DNA of 6,934 nucleotides from Saprospiraceae bacterium. Lineage in GTDB: Bacteria > Bacteroidota > Bacteroidia > Chitinophagales > Saprospiraceae. Both the position numbers and the translations under genes were made by a program. Positions 1-5,654 of this stretch are shown here, piece after piece. How positions within the stretch are numbered: position 1 is the stretch's first letter; each line of letters begins with the position of its first letter. Location of the stretch: NCBI GenBank assembly GCA_020852155.1, contig JADZBJ010000408.1:1-6934 (forward strand), read 5' to 3'. The notes beneath the pieces are model-generated. The model was given only the letters and a program-made list of their open reading frames with translations, was not told the origin of the DNA and made no database searches.

Positions 1-1362
1 ACCCGCAACCGAAACTATTTCAACCCGGACATTTACGTGCCGTCTCTGGCATTTAACTGGAAAATCAATACCTCCACGGAATTCAACTGGACAACTTCCG
101 CTGTTTTGGGACAGCGCAACAGCGTGCAATTCCTCGGCTTTGCAGACGCCCGCGACACCATTTCAGCCACGACATTACAATACGCAACGCGCCAGGTAGA
201 TATTGACGGTTTCAACAGCTACGCCTCGGAAGCGCGTTTGAGGCACGACTATCATTTGTTTTGGGGCAACACCGTCGTAACGGGCGTCCGATATGTCAAC
301 AACGACCTGCATCGCAGACAACAAGGGAAAGGCACCACCGGCACCGATTTTGACCTGACAGTACCGAGCGGACAATTTGGCCGCGACATTCATTTCAAGA
401 CGCAAAACGTAGCCGTTTTTGTCGAAAATTTGTTCAAAATCAACTCCAGGCTGGAATTTTCTGCCGGTGTTCGTTATGAAAATGGCCAAAGCGATATGAC
501 AGGCAGAATCTCTTATTTGACCGACGAAAAAGTGCCGCAAGACATTATACACCAATACCTGCTGGCGGGGGCCAGTGCCCAGTATCGCCTGAATGATCAA
601 AACAAAATTTATGGCAGCTGGTCGCAAGCCTATCGTCCGGTGGTCTTTGCCGATATTATTCCGGGCAGCATTCTCGAACAAACCGATCCCTTGCTGAAAG
701 ACGCTTTTGGTTACAATAGCGAAATAGGCCTGAAAGGTCAGTTGTTCAAGCGCCTCAACTACGACGTCAACTTTTTCCAGATTCTATACCAAAACAGGAT
801 TGGCTCACAGGTGCTGACCGACAATCAGGGCGCGTCTTATGTCTGGAAAACGAATATTGGCGACAGCCGAACCAATGGCGTGGAATTGTATGCCGATGTG
901 ATTTTATCGGAAAATACACGGCATAAAATATCCGTGTTTACAGCCAGTTCGTGGTTTGACGGGTATTACCTGAATGGCAAATTGAGAAATGGCAGCGAAA
1001 ACACCGACATCACCGGCAACCGCCTGGAGACAGTGCCCAAATGGATGAGCCGGAATGGTTTGCAAGGGGCGTACAAGAAATTTTCGGCTATCCTGCAATA
1101 CAGCTACGTTGCTGAGTCCTATTCTGATGCGTTGAATACTGTTGAGCCCAGCGCAAACGGCGCCAGAGGTATCGTGCCGGAATATGCTATCTGGGACATC
1201 AATGCTTCTTATCGAATCAACAGCAGTTACACCCTGCGTTTTGGCGTGAATAACTTTACCAACAAGCAATATTTCACCAAACGCCCCACCGGATACCCTG
1301 GCCAGGGCGTATGGAGTTCCGACGGGCGTAGCATTGTCGCTTCGGTGGGTATTCGGTTGTAA
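1..1362 (+). CDS. TonB-dependent outer-membrane receptor, FecA-like, C-terminal part (5' end outside window)
   Basis: This is the C-terminal 453 residues of a TonB-dependent receptor; the frame is open from base 1, so the signal peptide, plug domain and first barrel strands lie upstream. A GTG at base 37 is not a credible start because coding continues before it. The sequence alternates aromatic and polar residues in the way of outer-membrane beta strands. It carries stretches typical of ferric-citrate (FecA-like) receptors: TNIGDSRTNGVELYADV at fragment residues 284-300, and near the end NKQYFTKRP followed by a YPGQGVW...DGRS segment (about 421-443). The family imports ferric siderophores or other large ligands across the outer membrane using TonB energy. 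The last residue is Leu rather than the more usual Phe, which I believe also occurs in FecA-like members. The ligand cannot be told from this part. The gene is convergent with the ferredoxin gene, and I see no sign that it belongs to the aromatic pathway. Confidence 0.93.
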   Translation, partial: TRNRNYFNPDIYVPSLAFNWKINTSTEFNWTTSAVLGQRNSVQFLGFADARDTISATTLQYATRQVDIDGFNSYASEARLRHDYHLFWGNTVVTGVRYVNNDLHRRQQGKGTTGTDFDLTVPSGQFGRDIHFKTQNVAVFVENLFKINSRLEFSAGVRYENGQSDMTGRISYLTDEKVPQDIIHQYLLAGASAQYRLNDQNKIYGSWSQAYRPVVFADIIPGSILEQTDPLLKDAFGYNSEIGLKGQLFKRLNYDVNFFQILYQNRIGSQVLTDNQGASYVWKTNIGDSRTNGVELYADVILSENTRHKISVFTASSWFDGYYLNGKLRNGSENTDITGNRLETVPKWMSRNGLQGAYKKFSAILQYSYVAESYSDALNTVEPSANGARGIVPEYAIWDINASYRINSSYTLRFGVNNFTNKQYFTKRPTGYPGQGVWSSDGRSIVASVGIRL

Positions 1363-1377
1363 ACTGCGTCAGGTGCG

Positions 1378-1486
1378 CGTAAAAACTTAGACCTATTAAA
1401 TTTCCCGCAGATAACGCAGATTTTCTGCGTTATCTGCGGGAAATTTGCCATACTATGAATTTGCTCGCGAGCGCTAAGTTTTTACG
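1378..1486. repeat. Nested inverted repeat between convergent genes
   Basis: Two inverted repeats lie one inside the other. The outer arms are a perfect 13-bp pair at 1378-1390 and 1474-1486. The inner arms are a perfect 23-bp pair at 1398-1420 and 1424-1446 with a 3-nt TTT loop. A 10-bp palindrome (GCTCGCGAGC) sits at 1463-1472 inside the right flank. A compact element with short terminal inverted repeats around an internal palindrome resembles a small non-autonomous mobile element or a REP-type sequence. I could not find a clear target-site duplication. Confidence 0.75.
1398..1446. terminator. Candidate bidirectional terminator hairpin
   Basis: The 23-bp perfect stem with a 3-nt loop begins 35 nt after the receptor stop codon and lies on the 3' side of both the receptor gene (plus strand) and the ferredoxin gene (minus strand). 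As RNA it would fold into a very stable hairpin from either strand, and each stem ends in AAATTT, which gives a short U run in both directions. Position and symmetry suit a shared terminator. There is no long U tract, so this is inferred from structure only. Confidence 0.5.
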
Positions 1487-1550
1487 TACACGCTATAAAA
1501 GCCAATAAACGGCCCTATCAGAAAATTGCACCATTTGCGCTTTTTAATCC

Positions 1551-1606
1551 GCGGAATCCGCGTGGAAATCTGCGGAATCCGCGTGGAAATCTGCGCCATC
1601 CGCGTA
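1551..1606. repeat. 21-bp tandem repeat, about 2.7 copies
   Basis: Two identical 21-bp units lie at 1551-1571 and 1572-1592, followed by a partial, slightly changed third at 1593-1606. Each full unit contains the small palindrome GCGGAATCCGC. The array ends 3 nt before the minus-strand ferredoxin stop codon (1610-1612), so it lies directly in that gene's 3' region. The core AATCCGCG recurs in the paaA-paaB gap, so this is a dispersed family. Confidence 0.85.
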
Positions 1607-1609
1607 CCC

Positions 1610-1897
1610 TTAAACATCATAATCCACGACCAGCGTTTCGGTCAGCGGATGGCTTTGGCAGGTAAGGATATAACCGTCGGCGACTTCTTCGTCGAGCAGG
1701 CCGTAGCGGAGTTTCATGTCCACCTTTCCTTCGAGAACGCGCGCCTTGCAGGTGCAACATACGCCCGCGTGACATGACCAGGGCGCGTCAACACCGGCGT
1801 CAATGGCGGCGTCAACGATGGCTTTTCCATCGGATGAAAGTTCAAACTGAGTGTGCTCACCATCGAGAATTACGGTGACTTGACTTAAAACAGGCAT
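1610..1897 (-). CDS. Stand-alone [2Fe-2S] ferredoxin resembling the PaaE C-terminal domain
   Basis: A 95-residue plant-type ferredoxin. The cluster ligands are in the order C42-x4-C47-x2-C50-x29-C80, within DAPWSCHAGVCCTCKA and GYILTCQSHP. The C-terminal run EEVADGYILTCQSHPLTE followed by VVDYD is close to the end of PaaE, the NAD(P)H reductase subunit of phenylacetyl-CoA epoxidase. In PaaE this domain follows an FAD/NAD-binding reductase of roughly 250 residues. Here that part is absent, and the DNA upstream on the minus strand soon runs into paaA. The first ATG (1895-1897) begins just before the ferredoxin fold (QVTVILDG). The frame extends to a TTG at 1951, but those 18 extra residues look like nothing in the family. 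It is transcribed divergently from paaABC, so I infer it carries electrons to the PaaA diiron site from a reductase encoded elsewhere. It could instead serve another oxygenase. Confidence 0.9.
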   Translation of the reverse strand: MPVLSQVTVILDGEHTQFELSSDGKAIVDAAIDAGVDAPWSCHAGVCCTCKARVLEGKVDMKLRYGLLDEEVADGYILTCQSHPLTETLVVDYDV

Positions 1898-2128
1898 AAG
1901 TTTAAATAGAGGAGAAAGGCAGATTTTGAAGTGTGTGTCGTTGATCTGCAATCAGTTACAATTTACAAAACACAATAAAACTTGGTTTTCCCAAATTTTG
2001 GAGGACAAAAATCCTGCAAAAAGTCAACTTACCTGCTGACAAATATCAAATCCCGTATTAATGTTGGTCATCTAAGCGCATGATGTATCGGTGGACATTT
2101 GCACGAATTTCCACCACACTGTAGCGTT
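1898..2128. promoter_or_regulatory. Divergent control region between the ferredoxin gene and paaA
   Basis: This 231-bp non-coding, AT-rich stretch separates two divergent gene starts and must hold promoters for both. I see no convincing paired Bacteroidota promoter (-33 TTTG with -7 TAnnTTTG). The nearest -7-like match toward paaA is GACATTTG at 2094-2101, with no TTTG at proper spacing. A perfect 11-bp palindrome, CCAAATTTTGG, is at 1991-2001, with a further TTGG half-site at 1983-1986. A larger palindrome, listed separately, lies at 2090-2115. These could be operator sites. No regulator gene is in the window. Confidence 0.55.
2090..2115 (+). promoter_or_regulatory. 26-bp near-perfect palindrome upstream of paaA
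   Basis: The arms GGTGGACATT (2090-2099) and AATTTCCACC (2106-2115) are inverted copies with one mismatch around a 6-nt centre (TGCACG). It ends 13 nt before the chosen paaA ATG. The size and symmetry fit an operator for a dimeric regulator of the paa genes. If transcription starts upstream of it, it would also form a stem-loop in the leader. Which of these applies is not visible in the sequence. Confidence 0.45.
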
Positions 2129-3061
2129 ATGACCATGCTCACCGAGTCTCAGTCCGAGTTTTTTGAAGCCAAAATCGCCCGCGACGAGAAGATCGAACCG
2201 CGGGATCCGATGCCCGATGATTATCGGGTGCACCTCATTCGCCAGATCAGCCAACATGCGCATTCCGAAGTCATCGGTATGCAACCTGAAGGCAACTGGG
2301 TTACGCGCGCCCCGTCGCTCCGGGCCAAACTGATTCTGCTGGCTAAAATTCAGGATGAGTGCGGTCACGGCCTTTATTTGTATTCCGCAGCGGAAACGCT
2401 GGGCATCAGCCGCGACGAAATGTTGGCTCAACTGCATGCAGGACGGGCCAAGTATTCCAGCATTTTCAATTACCCTACCCTGACCTGGGCCGACATCGGC
2501 GCAATTGGCTGGCTCGTTGACGGTGCTGCCATTGTAAATCAGGTCAGCCTGCAACGCACCAGTTTTGGGCCGTATTCGCGTGCAATGGTGCGCATTTGCA
2601 AGGAAGAAAGTTTTCACCAGCGCCAGGGCTACGAAATCATGGCCCAGATGATGGCAGGCACACCCAAACAACGGGCAATGGCGCAGGACGCCATGAACCG
2701 CTGGTGGGCGCCCTCGCTCATGATGTTCGGCCCGCCCGACAACGACTCGCCACGCAGTCACGACGCTTTCCGCTGGAAAATCAAGCGCGAAAGCAATGAC
2801 ACGCTCCGCCAAAGGTTTATTGACAAAACGGTTCAACAAGCCGAAGTAATCGGACTGACGATTCCAGACCCGGATTTAAAATTCAATGAAGTGACTGGCC
2901 ACTACGAAATCGGGCCGCTCAACTGGAAAGAATTTTACGATGTGGTCAAAGGCAATGGCCCGTGCAATCAGCAGCGCATGGCGCATCACATCCGCGTTCA
3001 TGAGGAAGGCGCCTGGGTGCGGGAAGCGGCACAAAAAGCGATGGAGCAGGTTAACCACTAA
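2129..3061 (+). CDS. paaA: Phenylacetyl-CoA epoxidase catalytic subunit PaaA
   Basis: A 310-residue catalytic diiron subunit of the ring 1,2-phenylacetyl-CoA epoxidase (E. coli PaaA is about 309). With PaaC it forms the hydroxylase that inserts one oxygen atom into the ring of phenylacetyl-CoA in the cytoplasm. The ferritin-like metal motifs are visible: E47 in SQHAHSE, E77-x-x-H80 in KIQDECGHG, D131 in WLVDGAA, and E160-x-x-H163 in CKEESFHQRQG. Their spacing matches the E. coli ligands as I recall them (42, 72, 75, 126, 155, 158), offset by five. The hallmark stretches GMQPEGNW, KYSSIFNYPTLTWAD and RWWAPSLMMFGPPD are present. ATG at 2129 gives the normal length; ATG at 2135 is also possible, and a TTG at 2099 is less likely. 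It is first in the paaABC-hmgA-hpd run. The last codons and the stop fall in a repeat that continues into the gap before paaB. Confidence 0.97.
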   Translation: MTMLTESQSEFFEAKIARDEKIEPRDPMPDDYRVHLIRQISQHAHSEVIGMQPEGNWVTRAPSLRAKLILLAKIQDECGHGLYLYSAAETLGISRDEMLAQLHAGRAKYSSIFNYPTLTWADIGAIGWLVDGAAIVNQVSLQRTSFGPYSRAMVRICKEESFHQRQGYEIMAQMMAGTPKQRAMAQDAMNRWWAPSLMMFGPPDNDSPRSHDAFRWKIKRESNDTLRQRFIDKTVQQAEVIGLTIPDPDLKFNEVTGHYEIGPLNWKEFYDVVKGNGPCNQQRMAHHIRVHEEGAWVREAAQKAMEQVNH

Positions 3062-3140
3062 GGCACTGAGGAACACCAAGAGACACTAAGGGAATCCGCG
3101 TAAATCAAATAAAATCCGCAAAATCCGCGTAACCCGCGTT
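3051..3140. repeat. Degenerate intergenic repeats at the paaA end and in the paaA-paaB gap
   Basis: Two repeat styles lie together. From 3051 to about 3090 is a run of CACTAAGG-like steps (CACTAAGG, CACTGAGG, then CACTAAGG after a diverged step) that starts inside the last paaA codons. From 3091 to 3140 there are about four degenerate copies of AATCCGCGTAA (at 3093, 3113, 3122 and 3132). The second style shares the core AATCCGCG with the 21-bp array at 1551-1606. The rest of the 104-bp gap is AT-rich, with no clear promoter or ribosome site. Confidence 0.65.
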
Positions 3141-3165
3141 CAAATCATACAAATTCTGCTATAAA

Positions 3166-3450
3166 ATGGATACTCAACTCGACCTGTGGGAAGTCTTCAC
3201 ACAAAGCAAGCCCGGTCAACCCTATCGCCATGCTGGCAGTGTCCACGCATCTGATCGGCAAATGGCCCTCCAAAATGCCCGCGACTCCTACACCCGTCGG
3301 GGCGAAACCAGCGGACTTTGGGTCGTTCGCTCCACAGATATTGCCGCCACCACACTGGACGACAATCCTTCGTTTTTTGGCCCCAACGACGACAAAATCT
3401 ATCGCCTCCCAACCTTCTACACGATGCCGGAAGGAGCGAAAAATATTTAG
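3166..3450 (+). CDS. paaB: Phenylacetyl-CoA epoxidase subunit PaaB
   Basis: A 94-residue protein of the usual PaaB length. PaaB is a small non-catalytic subunit that joins PaaAC units and is needed for full epoxidase activity in the cytoplasm. Family features visible are LWEVFTQSKPGQPYRHAGSVHASD near the N-terminus, the ALQNARDSYTRRGE helix in the middle, LWVVRSTDI, and the C-terminal FFGPNDDKIYRLPTFYTMPEG. The ATG at 3166 is preceded by CTATAAA with no Shine-Dalgarno sequence, as is usual in Bacteroidota. It sits between paaA and paaC in the standard order, but 104 and 136 bp of repeat-rich DNA separate it from them, where paa operons elsewhere are tight. Confidence 0.95.
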   Translation: MDTQLDLWEVFTQSKPGQPYRHAGSVHASDRQMALQNARDSYTRRGETSGLWVVRSTDIAATTLDDNPSFFGPNDDKIYRLPTFYTMPEGAKNI

Positions 3451-3583
3451 TGGTGAGTGATTAGAGGTAAGTGGTTAGTGATTAGAGGTTAGTGTTTTCA
3501 TATGCTGTTGATGGTGAAAACACTTACCTCTAATCACTAACCACTCACCGCTCATCACTTACCGCTCATCACTTACCACTCAC
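3451..3583. repeat. Large two-armed inverted repeat between paaB and paaC
   Basis: The left arm (3451-3500) begins at the first base after the paaB stop. The right arm (3515-3564) is its inverted copy with 6 mismatches in 50, and the loop is 14 nt (3501-3514). The left arm holds a 12-nt block (GTGATTAGAGGT) at 3457 and again at 3478, a 21-bp period. The right side carries a 14-nt tandem unit (ACCGCTCATCACTT) at 3547-3560 and 3561-3574, then ACCACTCAC up to 3583. The element leaves 3 bp before the paaC ATG, so the paaB-paaC transcript would contain a stable hairpin that covers the normal ribosome-binding zone. Confidence 0.9.
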
Positions 3584-3586
3584 AAA

Positions 3587-4330
3587 ATGGAATCTCCACT
3601 TTTACAATACTTGTTTCGTCTGGGCGATGATTCCCTGATTTTGGGCCACCGATTGGCAGAATGGTGCAGTCGTGCCCCAACACTGGAGGAAGACCTGGCG
3701 CTGACGAATATGTCGCTGGATCACATTGGCCGGGCCAAAATGATCCTGGAATACGCCGCCAGTTTTGAAGCCCTGGGCCGCGATGCAGATGAACTGGCTT
3801 TTGGCCGTGATGAACGCCATTACCACAACCTCCTGATCACAGAAGTGCCCAACGGCGATTTTGCCGTGACGATGGTGCGTATGTTCCTTTTTTCAGCCTT
3901 TGATGTACTCCGACTGGATGAATTAAGCAGTTCTGAAGACGAAACCCTGGCGGGCATTGCCCAAAAAGGCGTCAAGGAAAGCCGCTACCATCGCCGCCAC
4001 GCTGCCGACTGGATCTGGCGGCTCGGCAAAGGCACCGACGAAAGCCATCGCCGTACGCAGCAGGCCCTGAATTCGCTTTGGGGCTATACCGCCGAAATGT
4101 TTGACATGGACGATACCGAGCGGGTTTTACTGGAAGAAGGCATCGGTTGCGACCTGCATACCCTGCGCGAAATCTGGAAAAAAGACGTGAATGAAGTATT
4201 CACCAATGCCGGACTGACATTGCCCGAAGACGGATACATGCACCGCGGCGGACGCAATTGCGTACACACCGAAGCGCTGGGCCACATCATCGCTGAAATG
4301 AACTACGGGTATGCCATGATGCAAGCCTGA
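3587..4330 (+). CDS. paaC: Phenylacetyl-CoA epoxidase structural subunit PaaC
   Basis: A 247-residue protein (E. coli PaaC is about 248). PaaC has the same ferritin-like fold as PaaA but is the structural partner without a working diiron site; it forms the PaaAC heterodimer. Visible hallmarks are LGDDSLILGHRLAEWC at residues 12-27, LEEDLALTNMSLDHIGRAK at 33-51, ERHYHNLLITEVPNGDFA, then SRYHRRHAADWIWRLGKG and SLWGYTAEMFD. Where PaaA has ExxH, this protein has D45-H-I-G48, in line with the lost metal site. The ATG at 3587 follows the repeat directly and has no Shine-Dalgarno sequence. The next gene, hmgA, starts 30 bp after its stop, where paaD or paaE would be expected in many operons. Confidence 0.95.
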   Translation: MESPLLQYLFRLGDDSLILGHRLAEWCSRAPTLEEDLALTNMSLDHIGRAKMILEYAASFEALGRDADELAFGRDERHYHNLLITEVPNGDFAVTMVRMFLFSAFDVLRLDELSSSEDETLAGIAQKGVKESRYHRRHAADWIWRLGKGTDESHRRTQQALNSLWGYTAEMFDMDDTERVLLEEGIGCDLHTLREIWKKDVNEVFTNAGLTLPEDGYMHRGGRNCVHTEALGHIIAEMNYGYAMMQA

Positions 4331-4360
4331 TTGATCAACACACCAAACCTTTGGTATATC

Positions 4361-5527
4361 ATGCCATTTTATCATAGATTAGGAAAAGTCCCCCGCAAAC
4401 GCCACGTTGTTGCCCGCAAACCCGACGGCGGTTTGTATCAGGAAGAACTCGTGGGCACACAAGGATTCAGCGGCATGGCGTCGCTGGTGTATCACTTGTA
4501 TGCGCCAACGCAAATCAAATCCATTGGCGATCCGTGGTCTATCAAACCTAAAACAGTGGTGGAAAACAATATCCGACCACTGAAATTTGAAGGTTTTGAC
4601 CTGCCCGCCATCGAGGATTATATTGACAGCCGCAAGGTGTTGTTCACCAATGCGGATATGAATATCGGACTGGCGGCCCCTACAACCACGCCCGAATACT
4701 TCTTTAAAAATGCAGACGCCGATGAAATGCTGTTCATCCACAGGGGCAGCGGCGAACTGCAAACCATGTTCGGGGACATCTCTTTCGAACCTGGCGACTA
4801 CCTGATTATACCACGAGGCACGGTGTATAAAATGGGCTGGGAAACGCAAGACAACCGTATGCTGTTTGTGGAAAGCCGCGGCCCGATTTTTACACCTAAA
4901 CGCTACCGCAACGAGTTCGGTCAATTGCTGGAACATTCACCATTTTGTGAAAGAGACATCAAGCGCCCGGAATTTTTGGAAACCCGCGACGAACGCGGCG
5001 CATTTGAAGTGCGCATTAAAAAACGCGAGTCCATTTTCCCGTTTGAATATCCATTCCATCCTTTTGATGTGGTGGGCTGGGACGGCTATCACTACCCTTA
5101 TGCTTTCAACATCCGTGATTTCGAGCCGCTGACGGGCCGCATTCACATGCCGCCGCCGATTCACCAGACGTTTGAGGGACGCAACTTCGTGGTGTGTTCC
5201 TTCGTGCCGCGCCTGTATGACTATCACCCCGATGCCATTCCAGCGCCATACCACCATTCCAATATTGACTCCGACGAAATTCTGTACTACGTTGACGGTG
5301 ATTTCATGTCGCGCAATAATACCCGTCAGGGACAACTCACCCTGCACCCTGCCGGCATTCCGCACGGGCCACACCCGGGCGCGATCGAGCGCAGTATCGG
5401 CAAAAAAGACACGCAGGAACTGGCGGTCATGATTGACCCTTTCAATCCACTCAGCATCACCGAACACGCCGTTGCCCTGGATGTCGAAGATTACTATCGC
5501 GTCTGGCTGGAAACAGCAGTTGTTTAA
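4361..5527 (+). CDS. hmgA: Homogentisate 1,2-dioxygenase
   Basis: A 388-residue Fe(II) cupin dioxygenase that opens the homogentisate ring to 4-maleylacetoacetate in tyrosine and phenylalanine degradation. The C-terminal iron site is readable: H298-H299-SNIDSD-E306 followed by x6-G313 (cupin motif), then H329 and H335 in LTLHPAGIPHGPH, corresponding to the human ligands H335, E341 and H371, with H329 in place of human H365. Other family stretches are GRIHMPPPIHQTFEG and NFVVCSFVPR. It is shorter than human or Pseudomonas enzymes (about 430-445), as is usual for the Bacteroidota/Firmicutes form. The ATG at 4361 gives MPFYHRLGKVPRKRH, a typical N-terminus; the frame also opens to a TTG at 4331 directly after the paaC stop, which would add ten unlikely residues. 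The 30-bp spacer holds TTGATCAA (4331-4338) and an ACCAAA/TTTGGT pair (4342-4355), and no large repeat. Confidence 0.96.
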   Translation: MPFYHRLGKVPRKRHVVARKPDGGLYQEELVGTQGFSGMASLVYHLYAPTQIKSIGDPWSIKPKTVVENNIRPLKFEGFDLPAIEDYIDSRKVLFTNADMNIGLAAPTTTPEYFFKNADADEMLFIHRGSGELQTMFGDISFEPGDYLIIPRGTVYKMGWETQDNRMLFVESRGPIFTPKRYRNEFGQLLEHSPFCERDIKRPEFLETRDERGAFEVRIKKRESIFPFEYPFHPFDVVGWDGYHYPYAFNIRDFEPLTGRIHMPPPIHQTFEGRNFVVCSFVPRLYDYHPDAIPAPYHHSNIDSDEILYYVDGDFMSRNNTRQGQLTLHPAGIPHGPHPGAIERSIGKKDTQELAVMIDPFNPLSITEHAVALDVEDYYRVWLETAVV

Positions 5528-5645
5528 TGAGTGAATGGGTGAATTAGTGAATCAGTGAATTTTTCATAATCCACTGATAATCAATATATTAATCCATTCA
5601 CTCATTCATCCATTCACTCATTCATCCATTCACCCATTCACTCAT
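5527..5645. repeat. Inverted octamer arrays between hmgA and hpd
   Basis: The left arm has four 8-nt units of the form nnGTGAAT (5529-5560). The right side has six inverted units of the form ATTCAnnn (5596-5643: ATTCACTC, ATTCATCC, ATTCACTC, ATTCATCC, ATTCACCC, ATTCACTC). The outermost 18 bp pair perfectly (5527-5544 with 5628-5645), and the full 34-nt arms (5527-5560 with 5612-5645) differ at 4 positions. A smaller alternative stem is ATCAGTG/CACTGAT (5551-5557 with 5572-5578), with a 14-nt loop. The element starts on the last base of the hmgA stop codon and ends 9 bp before the hpd ATG. Confidence 0.9.
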
Positions 5646-5654
5646 TTTAAAAAT

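Noticed and set aside
175..681. Open frame of 168 codons on the minus strand opposite the receptor
   Set aside because: It mirrors the receptor codons, and no family features are seen.
1526..1777. Plus-strand open frame of 83 codons across the 21-bp repeat
   Set aside because: Its first part is translated repeat (a repeated seven-residue pattern) and the rest is antisense to the ferredoxin gene.
2099..2128. TTG start for paaA ten codons upstream of the ATG
   Set aside because: The extension lies over the palindrome and has no family resemblance. ATG at 2129 gives the normal length. The TTG starts at 4331 (hmgA) and 1951 (ferredoxin) were rejected for similar reasons.
1898..2128. Remnant of the PaaE reductase domain upstream of the ferredoxin
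   Set aside because: The minus-strand translation in the available space shows no flavin- or NAD-binding motif and is too short, so no decay product is visible here.
2072..2839. Open frame of 255 codons on the minus strand opposite paaA
   Set aside because: It has the same antisense register effect, and paaA carries clear diiron motifs on the plus strand.
5596..5645. CRISPR-like array
   Set aside because: The units are 8 nt and adjacent, with no spacers, and they form an inverted pair with a matching left arm. No cas gene is present.
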